From positions 2,842,053 through 2,906,052 of the forward strand of contig NZ_JAROAU010000003.1 in assembly GCF_029433855.1 (NCBI RefSeq): a DNA stretch of 64,000 bases, in the 5' to 3' direction. The notes under the pieces were generated by a model. It saw nothing but the letters and a program-made list of their open reading frames with translations, was not told the origin of the DNA and made no database searches. The position numbers and the translations under genes were made by a program. Below are positions 25,471 to 36,015 of this stretch, in pieces. Every line of letters begins with the position of its first letter. Positions within the stretch are counted from its first letter, which is position 1. The stretch is from Candidatus Kosakonia sp. 282A-S69. GTDB taxonomy: Bacteria > Pseudomonadota > Gammaproteobacteria > Enterobacterales > Enterobacteriaceae.

Positions 25471-25615
25471 CGGGCCGGATGCGGTGGGCGTCGTTATCCG
25501 GCTTGCTTTGAAGGTCACCATTACGCCGGATGGCGGCTGACGCCTTATCCGGCCTGCAAAATCCTGTGCGGATTGTAGGCCGGATAAGCGGCGTTGCGCC
25601 GCCATCCGGCAAAGA
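25471..25615. repeat. REP/BIME cluster between acs and yjcH
   Basis: Three to four REP units in alternating orientation lie in the 206-bp gap: GGCCGGATGCGGTGGGCGTC, then GCCGGATGGCGGCTGACGCC with CTTATCCGGCCTGC, and GTAGGCCGGATAAGCGGCG with GCCGCCATCCGGC. In an operon such a block can give different mRNA stability to the upstream and downstream genes. Confidence 0.92.
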
Positions 25616-25673
25616 AATGTCACTCTACCAACCCTATATTTGCTGGCATTACTTACCTCTGGAGATTTCTGTA

Positions 25674-27637
<1,964 letters not shown>

Positions 27638-27647
27638 CCTCCCCTCT

Positions 27648-27669
27648 CCCCGGCCGCTTTTGGCCGGGG
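27648..27669 (+). terminator. Hairpin after actP
   Basis: Perfect 8-bp GC stem CCCCGGCC / GGCCGGGG with loop GCTTTT, starting 10 bases past the actP stop. The tail has few T, so it may work as a weak terminator or as an mRNA 3' stabiliser. Confidence 0.6.
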
Positions 27670-27783
27670 ATCACACTTTCTCCTCTCCGCCATAGGCATA
27701 TTCCGCCATCGCGCTACAGTACCCTCATAGAAATGAAACAGCGTTCTATTAATTCAGCACGTCAATTCATAAGAGGGGATGCG

Positions 27784-29091
27784 ATGAAAAATTATGCGTT
27801 GGTCGGCACGGGCGGGCGTGCCGGTTTGTATATCTCCGCCATTGGCGGGGAGTGGAGAGAGAATGCCCGCATGGTGGCGTTCTGCGATACCAACCAGACG
27901 CGGATGGATTACGCCAACCAGTTGTTAATGCAGGAGGGAGCGGCTTCCGTCCCCACCTGGCAGGCAACGCAGTTTGAGGCGATGATCCGCGAAACGCGGC
28001 CCGACACGATTATCGTCACCACCATAGACAGAACACACGATGACTATATCGTCCGCGCCCTGCGCGCAGGCTGCGATGTGATCACCGAAAAACCGATGAC
28101 CATCGACGAGACGCGCGCACTGCGTATTCTGGATGCCATTGAAGAGACCGGTAAAACCGTGCGCGTGGCCTTCAACTATCGCTATGCGCCCCACCATAGC
28201 AAAGTGCGCGAACTGCTGATGAATAACACCATCGGCGAGGTCTACTCGGTGCATTTTGAGTGGCTGCTCAACACCGAACATGGCGCGGATTACTTCCGCC
28301 GCTGGCACCGGGAGAAGTGCAACAGCGGCGGCCTGCTGGTGCACAAATCCACCCACCATTTCGATTTGATGAACTTCTGGCTCGACAGCTATCCGCTGCG
28401 GGTGTATGCCGAGGGCGGCCTGCGCTTCTACGGGAAGGAGAACGCCGAGAAGCGCGGCGTGACGCGCTTCTACCCGCGCGCGCACGGCTATGACGCCGCC
28501 CAGGATGATCCGTTTGCGCTGCATATGGCCGACAATCCGCAGTTAAAAGCGCTCTATCTGGATGCGGAACATGAAGATAACTACTGGCGCGATCAGAGCG
28601 TCTTCAGCGATGGCATCACCATTGAAGATACGATGTCGGTGTTGGTGAAGTACCAGAACCAGTGCCAGCTGACCTACTCGCTCAATACCTATCTGCCGTG
28701 GGAAGGGCTGAACGTGGTGTTTAACGGCAGCCTCGGACGGCTGGAGATGAAAATCGTCGAGAAATCCTATGTGAATGCGGGCGGCGAGCGCGCGAATGAG
28801 GGGAGCCTGACCTCGTGTGATATCACCGTTTTCCCGATGTTTGCCGCGCCGTGGAAAGCGGAGTTTACCCTCGGTGAAGGGGGACACGGCGGCGGGGATA
28901 ACGCGATGCTGGCAGACCTGTTTGGTACACCGGGTAGTGACCCTCTGCAACGCGCCGCCGATCACCGCGCCGGCGCGATGTCGATTTTGACCGGCATTGC
29001 GGGCAATATCTCACTGCAACAGCAGCGGCCGGTCAATTTTAACGAGTTTGAGTTGGTGGCCCGATTGAAAAAGAGGGCGCATCGCGCATAA
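27784..29091 (+). CDS. Gfo/Idh/MocA-family oxidoreductase
   Basis: A 435-residue NAD(P)-dependent sugar or cyclitol dehydrogenase. The N-terminal Rossmann fold starts YALVGTGGRAGLYISAI. The family's EKP motif, with its catalytic lysine, is in AGCDVITEKPMTIDETRAL (about residues 100-118), and NYRYAPHHSKVRELL and GGLLVHKSTHHFDLMNFW follow. ATG 27784 has AAGAGGGG just upstream; the frame open from 27733 is rejected. It is not an E. coli neighbour of actP, where yjcF lies instead, and it is bounded downstream by REP repeats. The substrate cannot be told from the sequence. Confidence 0.9.
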   Translation: MKNYALVGTGGRAGLYISAIGGEWRENARMVAFCDTNQTRMDYANQLLMQEGAASVPTWQATQFEAMIRETRPDTIIVTTIDRTHDDYIVRALRAGCDVITEKPMTIDETRALRILDAIEETGKTVRVAFNYRYAPHHSKVRELLMNNTIGEVYSVHFEWLLNTEHGADYFRRWHREKCNSGGLLVHKSTHHFDLMNFWLDSYPLRVYAEGGLRFYGKENAEKRGVTRFYPRAHGYDAAQDDPFALHMADNPQLKALYLDAEHEDNYWRDQSVFSDGITIEDTMSVLVKYQNQCQLTYSLNTYLPWEGLNVVFNGSLGRLEMKIVEKSYVNAGGERANEGSLTSCDITVFPMFAAPWKAEFTLGEGGHGGGDNAMLADLFGTPGSDPLQRAADHRAGAMSILTGIAGNISLQQQRPVNFNEFELVARLKKRAHRA

Positions 29092-29111
29092 AGAGGGGCG
29101 TCGGAATGGTT

Positions 29112-29206
29112 CAATGCCTGATGGCGCTACGCTTATCAGGCCTACGCTTTGGTACAGGCCCACCTGTTTGCGTAGGCCGGATAGGGCGCAGCCGCCATCC
29201 GGCCTT
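29112..29206. repeat. REP pair between oxidoreductase and yjcE
   Basis: One REP unit (GCCTGATGGCGCTACGCTTA, 29116 on) and a second, inverted unit (GTAGGCCGGATAGGGCGCAG to GCCGCCATCCGGCC, 29172-29205) form a BIME between two convergent genes. Confidence 0.88.
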
Positions 29207-29216
29207 GTGGTCACGC

Positions 29217-30863
29217 TTACTTGTTCTCGATGAGCAGAGCTTCCAGCAGATCGAGGTCGTGCAGCATCTTTTGCAGCGTCTCGTTACTGATCTGGCGGGT
29301 CGCACGCAGGTGGTAAAGCTCGGCACGCTCCGAGCGCAGCGCCGCCAGGCGGAAGCGGCGCTCGAGGTTCTCTTCCTGCAGCGTATTTTCCGCATCATTG
29401 CGACCATCGGCGCGGCGGCGCAGGTTACCAATCACCCGCGAACTCACCTCCGTCAGCAGCTGGGTATCGATATTCTCTTCGGTATCCGCCGCCAGGCGCT
29501 CCTCCATCTTCTGGATCGCCACAATCGCCACATCGGCGGTCGCCGCGCGCGCCATACGCTCCTCTTTCTGCTGCTGGGCGTGGTCACGCACTTCGATACG
29601 CTGCAACAGCATCGGCAGGGCAATCACGCCGACAAAGAGCGAAAAGAGGATCACCCCGGCGGCGAGGAACACCAGCTCATAACGCGCCGGGAAGACATCG
29701 CCAGTCGGCAGCAGAAGAGGAATCGAGAGCACACCGGCGAGGGTAATCGCCCCGCGCACGCCGGCAAAAGTGGCGATCAGCAGTTCACGGGTGCTCCATG
29801 CACCGAACTCCATCGGCTTTTTGCTCAGGAAGCGCAGGCTGAAGTTCTTCATCACCCACAGCCAGCCAAAACGCACCAGCATCAGCGCGGCGTAAATCAG
29901 CAGGATATCGGTAAACAGCATCCACGTTTCGACATTCGGATCGGCTTCTGCCGCCACCAGCGAGGACTCGAGAATGCCCGGCAGTTGCAGGCCCAACAGC
30001 AGAAACACCATGCCGTTAAAGACAAACTCCAGCATCGACCAGGTGCTGTTTGCGCGCAGGCGCATCGCCAGCGGCGCGCTGCGCATTACGCCGGAGCGGG
30101 TAATGGTCATCCCGGCGGCAACGGCGGCGAGAATGCCAGAGAAACCGATATGTTCCGCAATCAGGTAAGAGGCGAACGGCAGCAGGAACAGCAGCACGAT
30201 TTGCGTGGCCGGTTCGTCACCGCCCCAGCGGCTGAGGAAACGCAGCGAGCGGCCATAAAGCCAGCTGACGACGAAACCGGCCAGCAGGCCGCCAAGCGCC
30301 ACTTTCAGGAACTCAACCGTTGCGCCGCCGACGGTAAAGACCATCGTGCCCATCGCCACGGCAACCGCGAACTTCAGCGACACCAGGCCGGAGGCGTCAT
30401 TCATCAGCGCCTCACCCTGCAGGATGCCCATGATTTTTTTCGGGATGCGCCCTTCACCGACGATACCGGAGAGCGCCACCGCATCGGTTGGCGACAGCAC
30501 CGCGGCCAGCGCAAAGGCGGGCACCAGCGGGATGCCCGGCACCATCCAGTAAATTAAGAAGCCAATCCCGACCACGGTGACCAGCACCAGCGCCAGCGCG
30601 AGGCCAAATATTTCGCGCCCATGCTCAAGGAATTCGCGCGTCGGCGTTTTCCAGCCATCGGCAAAGAGCAGCGGCGGAATAAAGAGCACGAGGAAGAGTT
30701 CCGGATCGAACTCGACGTGCAAACCGAAGGTCGGTAAGGCGAGTAACGCGCCGATAGCGATCTGCATCAGCGGTAAGGGGATTTGAAACGGCAGAACCCG
30801 AGTGATAACACCGGAGAGCGATACCACAAGGGTCATGATGAGAATGGTAAAGAAAATTTCCAT
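29217..30863 (-). CDS. yjcE: CPA1-family Na+/H+ antiporter YjcE
   Basis: A 548-residue sodium/proton antiporter-type protein. It has about 12 membrane helices in the first 400 residues, with the family motifs FIPPLLFADGWKTP, AAVLSPTDAVALSGI and GEALMNDASGLVSLKFAVAVAM. The soluble C-terminal ~130 residues are charged and helical (HAQQQKEERMARAATADVAIVAIQKMEERLAADTEENIDT). It matches E. coli YjcE in length (549) and position, between actP and ghxP. Its transcript probably ends at the REP pair just downstream. Confidence 0.93.
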   Translation of the reverse strand: MEIFFTILIMTLVVSLSGVITRVLPFQIPLPLMQIAIGALLALPTFGLHVEFDPELFLVLFIPPLLFADGWKTPTREFLEHGREIFGLALALVLVTVVGIGFLIYWMVPGIPLVPAFALAAVLSPTDAVALSGIVGEGRIPKKIMGILQGEALMNDASGLVSLKFAVAVAMGTMVFTVGGATVEFLKVALGGLLAGFVVSWLYGRSLRFLSRWGGDEPATQIVLLFLLPFASYLIAEHIGFSGILAAVAAGMTITRSGVMRSAPLAMRLRANSTWSMLEFVFNGMVFLLLGLQLPGILESSLVAAEADPNVETWMLFTDILLIYAALMLVRFGWLWVMKNFSLRFLSKKPMEFGAWSTRELLIATFAGVRGAITLAGVLSIPLLLPTGDVFPARYELVFLAAGVILFSLFVGVIALPMLLQRIEVRDHAQQQKEERMARAATADVAIVAIQKMEERLAADTEENIDTQLLTEVSSRVIGNLRRRADGRNDAENTLQEENLERRFRLAALRSERAELYHLRATRQISNETLQKMLHDLDLLEALLIENK

Positions 30864-30951
30864 GCGTTCCCTGTTTGCAGTGTGTTGTTATACCCGCATC
30901 AGACCTGAGACGGGGTCTTTCAGCTTAACGCAAAGCAACCGGGCTGTGGGC

Positions 30952-30979
30952 AAAAAAATGGGCAACCGAAGTTACCCAT
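30952..30979 (-). terminator. Rho-independent terminator of ghxP
   Basis: On the minus strand ATGGGTAAC pairs with GTTGCCCAT (one wobble) around a TTCG tetraloop, followed by seven T. It begins 19 bases past the ghxP stop. Confidence 0.92.
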
Positions 30980-30997
30980 TGTCTGAATATGTAATGG

Positions 30998-32347
30998 TTA
31001 GATAGCCCAGCCGCCGGCATAGAATGCCACCAGCGCGATAGCGATCACCACGGTGCCGATGTTCAGCTTGCGCCACTCACCCGACACTACGCGGCCAATC
31101 ACCAGCGAGGCGAAGCCGATCATAATGCCGGTAACGATGTTGCAGGTCAGCACGATAAACACCGCGGTGATGAGGCCTGACATGGCGTCAACGAAGTCGG
31201 CGAAGTCAATTTTCGCCACGTTGCTCAGCATCAGCAGACCGACATACATCAGCGCCGGTGCGGTGGCGTAAACCGGTACCAGATAAGAGAGCGGAGAGAG
31301 GAACAGGATCAGCATAAACAGCACGCCGACGGTGATCGCCGTCAGGCCGGTTTTGCCGCCCGCTGCGGTGCCTGCCGCCGATTCGATATAGACCGCTGCC
31401 GGCGCCGCACCCACCAGGCCGGAGAAGACGCTGCTCAGGGAGTCCGTGGTCAGCGCTTTGCCGCCGTCGATGATCTGCCCCTCTTTATCCAGCAAGTTCG
31501 CCTGGCCCGCCACTGCACGAATGGTGCCGGTGGCGTCAAACACCGCCGTCATCACCAGCGCCAGCACGCTTGGCAGCACTACCGGATTGAGTGCGCCCAT
31601 AATATCGAGGCTGCCGATCAGGGAGTTGCCTTTGTCATCGCTCAGGGATGGCATGGCGAAAAAACCGGAGAAGTGCACTGCGGGGTCGAAAATCAGGCCG
31701 ACAATGGAGATGCCGATGATGGTCAGCAGAATGCCACCCGGCACTTTCAGCTTCTCCAGACCGATAATCACCGCCAGGCCGATCAGCGACATGATCACCG
31801 GGAAGCTGGCGAAGTGGCCAAGGGCAACCGGCAGCCCGTCAATCGGGTTTTTGACCACAAGACCGACGCCGTTAGCGGCGATCAGCAGCAGAAACAGGCC
31901 GATACCAATACCGGTGCCGTGCGCAACGCCCTGCGGCAGGTTACGTAAAATCCAGCTGCGAATGCCGGTGGCGGAGATCACGGTAAACAGCACGCCCATC
32001 AGGAACACCGCGCCGAGTGCAACCGGCACGCTGATCTGCTGCCCCAGCACCAGGCTGAACGCGGTAAACGCGGTGAGCGAAATGGCACAGCCGATGGCCA
32101 GCGGCAGGTTGGCCCACAGCCCCATCACAATGGAGCCGACACCGGCAACCAGACAGGTAGCGACGAAGACGGCGGCCGGCGGGAAACCGGCTTTGCCCAG
32201 CATGCCGGGCACCACGATGACGGAGTAGACCATCGCCAGGAAGGTGGTTAAACCGGCCACGATCTCCTGACGAACGGTGCTGCCACGGGCAGAAATTTTG
32301 AACAGTGCGTCAAGCGAACCGCCGGTACGCGCAGATGGCGTAGACAT
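30998..32347 (-). CDS. ghxP: Guanine/hypoxanthine permease
   Basis: AzgA-like NCS2 purine transporter of 449 residues with 12-14 predicted helices. It matches E. coli GhxP (YjcD) in length, sequence and position. Recognisable segments are [40 protein letters not shown] and the [45 protein letters not shown] stretch. A near-consensus PurR box lies upstream, and an intrinsic terminator ends it before yjcE. Confidence 0.96.
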   Translation of the reverse strand: MSTPSARTGGSLDALFKISARGSTVRQEIVAGLTTFLAMVYSVIVVPGMLGKAGFPPAAVFVATCLVAGVGSIVMGLWANLPLAIGCAISLTAFTAFSLVLGQQISVPVALGAVFLMGVLFTVISATGIRSWILRNLPQGVAHGTGIGIGLFLLLIAANGVGLVVKNPIDGLPVALGHFASFPVIMSLIGLAVIIGLEKLKVPGGILLTIIGISIVGLIFDPAVHFSGFFAMPSLSDDKGNSLIGSLDIMGALNPVVLPSVLALVMTAVFDATGTIRAVAGQANLLDKEGQIIDGGKALTTDSLSSVFSGLVGAAPAAVYIESAAGTAAGGKTGLTAITVGVLFMLILFLSPLSYLVPVYATAPALMYVGLLMLSNVAKIDFADFVDAMSGLITAVFIVLTCNIVTGIMIGFASLVIGRVVSGEWRKLNIGTVVIAIALVAFYAGGWAI

Positions 32348-32433
32348 AGATACATCCCCTGAGAATTTTATTGTGCGTTGGCATGCGTGGTGGACAGTCC
32401 ACTGCCGGTCAAACGTCTTCTCCCTGTGCTGCG

Positions 32434-32452
32434 TTGTGACAAGGGGTCACAA
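32434..32452. promoter_or_regulatory. Perfect TTGTGAC/GTCACAA dyad upstream of ghxP
   Basis: TTGTGAC (32434-32440) and GTCACAA (32446-32452) are perfect inverted arms with a 5-base spacer. It contains TGTGA and TCACA half-sites but with 7 bases between them, one more than a canonical CRP site. The binder is unknown. Confidence 0.55.
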
Positions 32453-32454
32453 AA

Positions 32455-32470
32455 AAGCAAACGTTTAACT
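32455..32470. promoter_or_regulatory. Candidate PurR box upstream of ghxP
   Basis: AAGCAAACGTTTAACT matches the PurR consensus ANGCAANCGNTTNCNT at all but one defined position. It lies about 108 bases before the ghxP start. Purine repression of a purine permease would be expected. Confidence 0.65.
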
Positions 32471-32646
32471 CCGCGCATCCAACGGGTGGTCAAAAAAAGG
32501 CAAACGATTATCCAGCGTTTAGACGCCGTTTTTCAACCAAACTTTGCCGCTTTCTGCCAAATATCGCCGAAAGCGGCGAAGAAGTGCCCGCCGGGTGCGC
32601 AAACGTTATCGTCGATGCGCAACTTTGCAACACTCTACGAACATTC

Positions 32647-33315
32647 TCACTCGCCTGGCAGCGAGAAGGGGCCGCCCTGTTCAATGGCGCGTTTCCAGGT
32701 TGGGCGCATTTCGACGCGTTTTTTCCACGCCTGCAGATTGGGCAGATTCTCAATGCCGCCGCGCGACAGCAGCGCGAACACTGGGAAGCTCATCTGTACA
32801 TCCGCCATGCTCAGTTCATCGCCGGCGAACCAGGGGCGGTGCGCCAGCTCCCCTTCCATAAAGCGGGCGTGGGTCTCCAGCTGTTTATTTAAAAACGCGT
32901 TCTCGATCCCTTTACCGATAAGCTTGCCAACGCTGCGCACGCCAAACGGCACCGGCGGTTTACCGAGTTGCCCAACCACCAGCTTCATTAATAGCAGTGG
33001 CATCAGCGAGCCTTCGGCGTAATGCAGCCAGAAGCGGTAATCGATCTTCTGCTGCGCATCGTGCGGCTTAAAGCGCTGCTCCGTGTCGTAGGTCTCTTGC
33101 AAGTATTCGAGGATCGCCCCCGATTCGGCGAGGATAAAGCCGTTATCTTCCACCACTGGCGATTTCCCCAAGGGATGGATCTTTTTCAGCTCGTCCGGTG
33201 CCAGCATGTTTTTTTGCCGCTGATAACGCACGATATTGTAGGGAACGCCCAGCTCTTCCAGCGCCCAGAGGATGCGCTGTGAGCGCGATTGATTCAGATG
33301 GTGCACTGTAAGCAT
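32647..33315 (-). CDS. Glutathione S-transferase family protein
   Basis: A 222-residue protein with the thioredoxin-like N-terminal domain (MLTVHHLNQSRSQRILWALEELGVPYNIV). The conserved cis-proline/glutathione-binding stretch is HPLGKSPVVEDNGFILAESGAILEYL (residues ~46-72). A helical C-terminal domain contains LSMADVQMSFPVFAL. The N-terminal serine of NQSRSQRI lies in the usual active-site region. It is not an E. coli gene at this place. It precedes the soxR/SraL region, but no sox box is seen in front of it, so oxidative-stress control is not shown. Confidence 0.92.
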   Translation of the reverse strand: MLTVHHLNQSRSQRILWALEELGVPYNIVRYQRQKNMLAPDELKKIHPLGKSPVVEDNGFILAESGAILEYLQETYDTEQRFKPHDAQQKIDYRFWLHYAEGSLMPLLLMKLVVGQLGKPPVPFGVRSVGKLIGKGIENAFLNKQLETHARFMEGELAHRPWFAGDELSMADVQMSFPVFALLSRGGIENLPNLQAWKKRVEMRPTWKRAIEQGGPFSLPGE

Positions 33316-33423
33316 GACTCTCTCCCGCGTTTATATTCTTTTTAACTATAGAAAAGCGCAGGCAAAGCGCCGAAAAATTCATAACAAAAGCGGTCAAGAA
33401 ATAAGCATAACTGCGATGCGCGT

Positions 33424-33431
33424 CTATACTT
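33424..33431 (+). promoter_or_regulatory. -10 element of the SraL promoter
   Basis: CTATACTT is a good extended sigma-S type -10 (C before TATACT), about 7 bases before the inferred SraL start. SraL is sigma-S dependent in Salmonella. Confidence 0.65.
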
Positions 33432-33437
33432 ATAGAG

Positions 33438-33575
33438 TCAGCACAAACCGGAACCTTACTCGCTACACAAGGGGTGCTGATGTCGGGGGAAACCCTCCCG
33501 TTTCGATGCGGGATAGAGCGAAAGACAATGACCGGAAAACGACTAAAGCGCCCCAGCGGGCGCTTTAGTTTTTTT
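33438..33575 (+). ncRNA. sraL: Small RNA SraL (RyjA)
   Basis: A ~138-nt RNA lying opposite and just beyond the soxR 3' end, the known SraL position. Characteristic conserved blocks are AACCGGAACCTTACTC, GTCGGGGGAAACCCTCC, GGGATAGAGCGAAAGACAA and TGACCGGAAAACGACTAAAG. It ends in a perfect 11-bp terminator stem (CTAAAGCGCCC / GGGCGCTTTAG, 33543-33568) with seven T. SraL is a sigma-S-controlled sRNA reported to act on tig (trigger factor) and rho mRNAs in Salmonella. Recognition is from memory of the family sequence plus position; the 5' end is estimated. Confidence 0.85.
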
Positions 33576-33579
33576 AGGT

Positions 33580-34038
33580 TCACTCATCTTCCAGCAACCG
33601 TGCGCCCGGCCCCTGTTTGCCCAGCGTGTCGCCGGGGTTGCGTAGCGGGCAGTCGCTGCGCGACAGGCAGCCGCAGCCGATGCAGCCATCAAGTTCGTCG
33701 CGCAGTGCCACCAGCGTATGAATACGTCTGTCCAGCTCTTCACGCCACTGGGAGGAGAGCGCTTTCCACTCCTTTTTGCTCAGCGCATGCCCCTCCGGCA
33801 GCACGCCGAAGGCCTCACCGATGGTCGCCAGCGGAATGCCGATACGCTGGGCGATTTTGATAATCGCCACATGGCGTAATACATCGCGCTGATAGCGCCG
33901 CTGGTTACCGGCATTGCGCGAACTTTTTATCAGCCCTTTGCTTTCATAAAAGTGCAGCGTCGAGACGGCAACCCCGCTGCGCTTCGCCACTTCACCGGGG
34001 CTGAGAAGGGCTTTGATTCGCGGCGTTTTCTTTTCCAT
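33580..34038 (-). CDS. soxR: Redox-sensitive transcriptional activator SoxR
   Basis: MerR-family sensor of redox-cycling compounds; the oxidised 2Fe-2S form activates soxS. The 152-residue protein has the MerR helix-turn-helix ([26 protein letters not shown]), a dimerisation helix and the four-cysteine cluster [12 protein letters not shown] (Cys119, 122, 124 and 130 by E. coli numbering). It ends in ARLLEDE, two residues shorter than E. coli. It is divergent from soxS across a sox box. SraL is transcribed towards its 3' end from the opposite strand, ending 5 bases from its stop. Confidence 0.98.
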   Translation of the reverse strand: MEKKTPRIKALLSPGEVAKRSGVAVSTLHFYESKGLIKSSRNAGNQRRYQRDVLRHVAIIKIAQRIGIPLATIGEAFGVLPEGHALSKKEWKALSSQWREELDRRIHTLVALRDELDGCIGCGCLSRSDCPLRNPGDTLGKQGPGARLLEDE

Positions 34039-34046
34039 AAAACCTC

Positions 34047-34077
34047 TTTACCTCAAGTTAACTTGAGGAATTATACT
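34047..34077 (+). promoter_or_regulatory. soxS promoter with sox box (SoxR site)
   Basis: CCTCAAGTTAACTTGAGG (34051-34068) is a perfect 18-bp palindrome identical in form to the E. coli sox box. It sits between -35 TTTACC (34047-34052) and -10 TATACT (34072-34077), which are 19 bases apart. This is the over-long spacer typical of MerR-type activation. Confidence 0.95.
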
Positions 34078-34118
34078 CGCCCGCAGACAAAACGACGAAT
34101 CGGGAAAGAGGAAGCTTT

Positions 34119-34442
34119 ATGTCCCATCAGCAGATTATTCAGACCTTAATTGAATGGATTGATGAACATATCGACCAACCAATGAATATTGATGTTGTCG
34201 CCAAAAAGTCAGGCTATTCAAAGTGGTATCTACAGAGGATGTTCCGCACAGTGATGCATCAGACGCTTGGGGAGTATATTCGTCAGCGCCGCTTGCTGCT
34301 GGCCGCCGAAGCGCTGCGCACCACCAAGCGACCGATTTTTGATATTGCGATGGATTTGGGGTACGTCTCACAGCAGACTTTTTCGCGCGTTTTCCGCCGC
34401 GAGTTTGATCGTACGCCGAGCGACTATCGCCACCAGGCGTAA
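34119..34442 (+). CDS. soxS: Superoxide response activator SoxS
   Basis: A 107-residue AraC/XylS-family activator consisting of the DNA-binding domain only. It has two helix-turn-helix motifs: MNIDVVAKKSGYSKWYLQRMFRTVMHQTLGEYIRQRRL and FDIAMDLGYVSQQTFSRVFRREFDRTPSDYR. It is made when SoxR is oxidised and switches on the superoxide regulon. It is convergent with pdeC with one base between the stops. Confidence 0.98.
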   Translation: MSHQQIIQTLIEWIDEHIDQPMNIDVVAKKSGYSKWYLQRMFRTVMHQTLGEYIRQRRLLLAAEALRTTKRPIFDIAMDLGYVSQQTFSRVFRREFDRTPSDYRHQA

Positions 34443-34443
34443 C

Positions 34444-36015
34444 TCACTTTAGCGAAGGCGGCTGCTGCACCCAGCGTTTAAACTCCTGTGCTGGCAGCGC
34501 CTTCGCAAAGTGCCACCCCTGGCAGAACTGCACGCCGCGCTTAAGCAGCCAGGCGACCTGCTCTGCCGTCTCCACCCCTTCCGCGATGATCTTCAGCCGC
34601 AGGCTCTGCGCCATATCAATAATATGTTCCGCAATTAAGTGGCTGGTGCTGTTAGTGGAGAGCGTATCGATAAAGGATTTGTCGATTTTCAGGATGTCGA
34701 CGTTGAGTGAGTAGAGATTGTGCAGGTTGGAGTAGCCGGTGCCAAAATCATCGATCGCCACTTCGTATCCCGCCTGGCGAAACGCCTGGATCACCGGCGT
34801 GGTTTTTGGCACGTCAATAAAGCCGCGCTCAGTCACTTCGATTTTGATCTGCTCGGCACGCACCGCATAGTCGCGCGCTTTGTTGGCAATCAGCGAAATT
34901 AAGCGCGACGAGTGGAAGTCAGAGGCCGAGAGGTTAATAGAAATATAGAGATTCGGCACTACCGCCAGAAAATCCCCTAAATCATTGAACACCTCATCAA
35001 CAACATAATCCGTTACGCGCTCAATCATTCCCTCTTTTTCCGCCAGCGGAATAAACTCCGTCGGGCTCATTACCTGGCCGTTAAAACCTGGCCAGCGCAA
35101 TAGCGCCTCGGCACCAACACAGCTGCCGTTTTTAATATCAATAATAGGCTGGTAATGAAGGCGAAGCTGACGGCGGGTGAGCGCGCGGTGGAGCCTGCGG
35201 CGTGGCGACGTAAATTCCCGCCGTGTTCGCGTGCAGATAAAAAAGATCAGTGCGCTGCAGATCATCCCCAACGGCAGGGTAAAAACCGCCTGCCGATAGA
35301 GCAAGTGGAAATAGTTTTCGCGCGATGTCGAAACAATAATGGCGATAGGCCGCGAGGAGGCATACGCAATCGTATAAAAGCGATCGCCCTGTAAAAATGA
35401 GCTATCCTGGCGGTGGATTAACGCCGCAAAGGTCTTCAGACGTGCGTTCTTGCTGAGCGAGAAAAAGCCGCCGGAGCGCGTGTCATAAACGCCATATGCT
35501 AAACGCGCATCGTCGGATGTCACATCGCTATAGGTGAGCGGGTTAATCACTGCGACATAATTTCCCCGCTGCACATAGACCATTTTATAGCCGGCATAAA
35601 AGGGGGTATCACGATAGTAATAGATCGCTGTACCGTGCTGCCCTTCATAATCCGCAGGTGAAATAGCATACGATTGCGCAGGCGTCACCGCGCTGGAACA
35701 GACAAAGTGGTTGCCCTCGGCATAAATAAGGTCAGCGACATACTGACTGCCGTGAACAATATTAAGCATCATGGCGCGATGTTGCGGGGTACATGGTTTG
35801 CCGCGATAGTTCTCCGCCGCGCGGCGCACGCTATCCGCCTGCTGGATAACGAGCTCGGTTTTATTCAGCGCCTGGCGGGCAAATGCGCGCAGGTGCGTGC
35901 GCGTCTCTTTTACGGCGTGGATATGCGCAAACCATAGCGAGATCATTACCGGGATAAGAACCACCAGTATCATTCCGCTAATTATGAGCATTTTACGAGG
36001 CACAGTGAGCTTCAT
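34444..36015 (-). CDS. pdeC: Cyclic-di-GMP phosphodiesterase, CSS-EAL type
   Basis: A 523-residue inner-membrane protein. It has a first membrane helix near residues 8-30, a periplasmic CSS domain containing the two-cysteine elements NYRGKPCTP and HFVCSSAV, a second helix (about 235-260) and a C-terminal EAL domain. The EAL core is GAEALLRWPG, with later EVTERGFID, AIDDFGTGYSN and LKIDKSFID motifs, so the catalytic set looks complete. In E. coli PdeC (YjcC) the disulfide state of the CSS domain controls activity and proteolysis. It lies beside soxS, as in E. coli. Confidence 0.95.
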   Translation of the reverse strand: MKLTVPRKMLIISGMILVVLIPVMISLWFAHIHAVKETRTHLRAFARQALNKTELVIQQADSVRRAAENYRGKPCTPQHRAMMLNIVHGSQYVADLIYAEGNHFVCSSAVTPAQSYAISPADYEGQHGTAIYYYRDTPFYAGYKMVYVQRGNYVAVINPLTYSDVTSDDARLAYGVYDTRSGGFFSLSKNARLKTFAALIHRQDSSFLQGDRFYTIAYASSRPIAIIVSTSRENYFHLLYRQAVFTLPLGMICSALIFFICTRTRREFTSPRRRLHRALTRRQLRLHYQPIIDIKNGSCVGAEALLRWPGFNGQVMSPTEFIPLAEKEGMIERVTDYVVDEVFNDLGDFLAVVPNLYISINLSASDFHSSRLISLIANKARDYAVRAEQIKIEVTERGFIDVPKTTPVIQAFRQAGYEVAIDDFGTGYSNLHNLYSLNVDILKIDKSFIDTLSTNSTSHLIAEHIIDMAQSLRLKIIAEGVETAEQVAWLLKRGVQFCQGWHFAKALPAQEFKRWVQQPPSLK

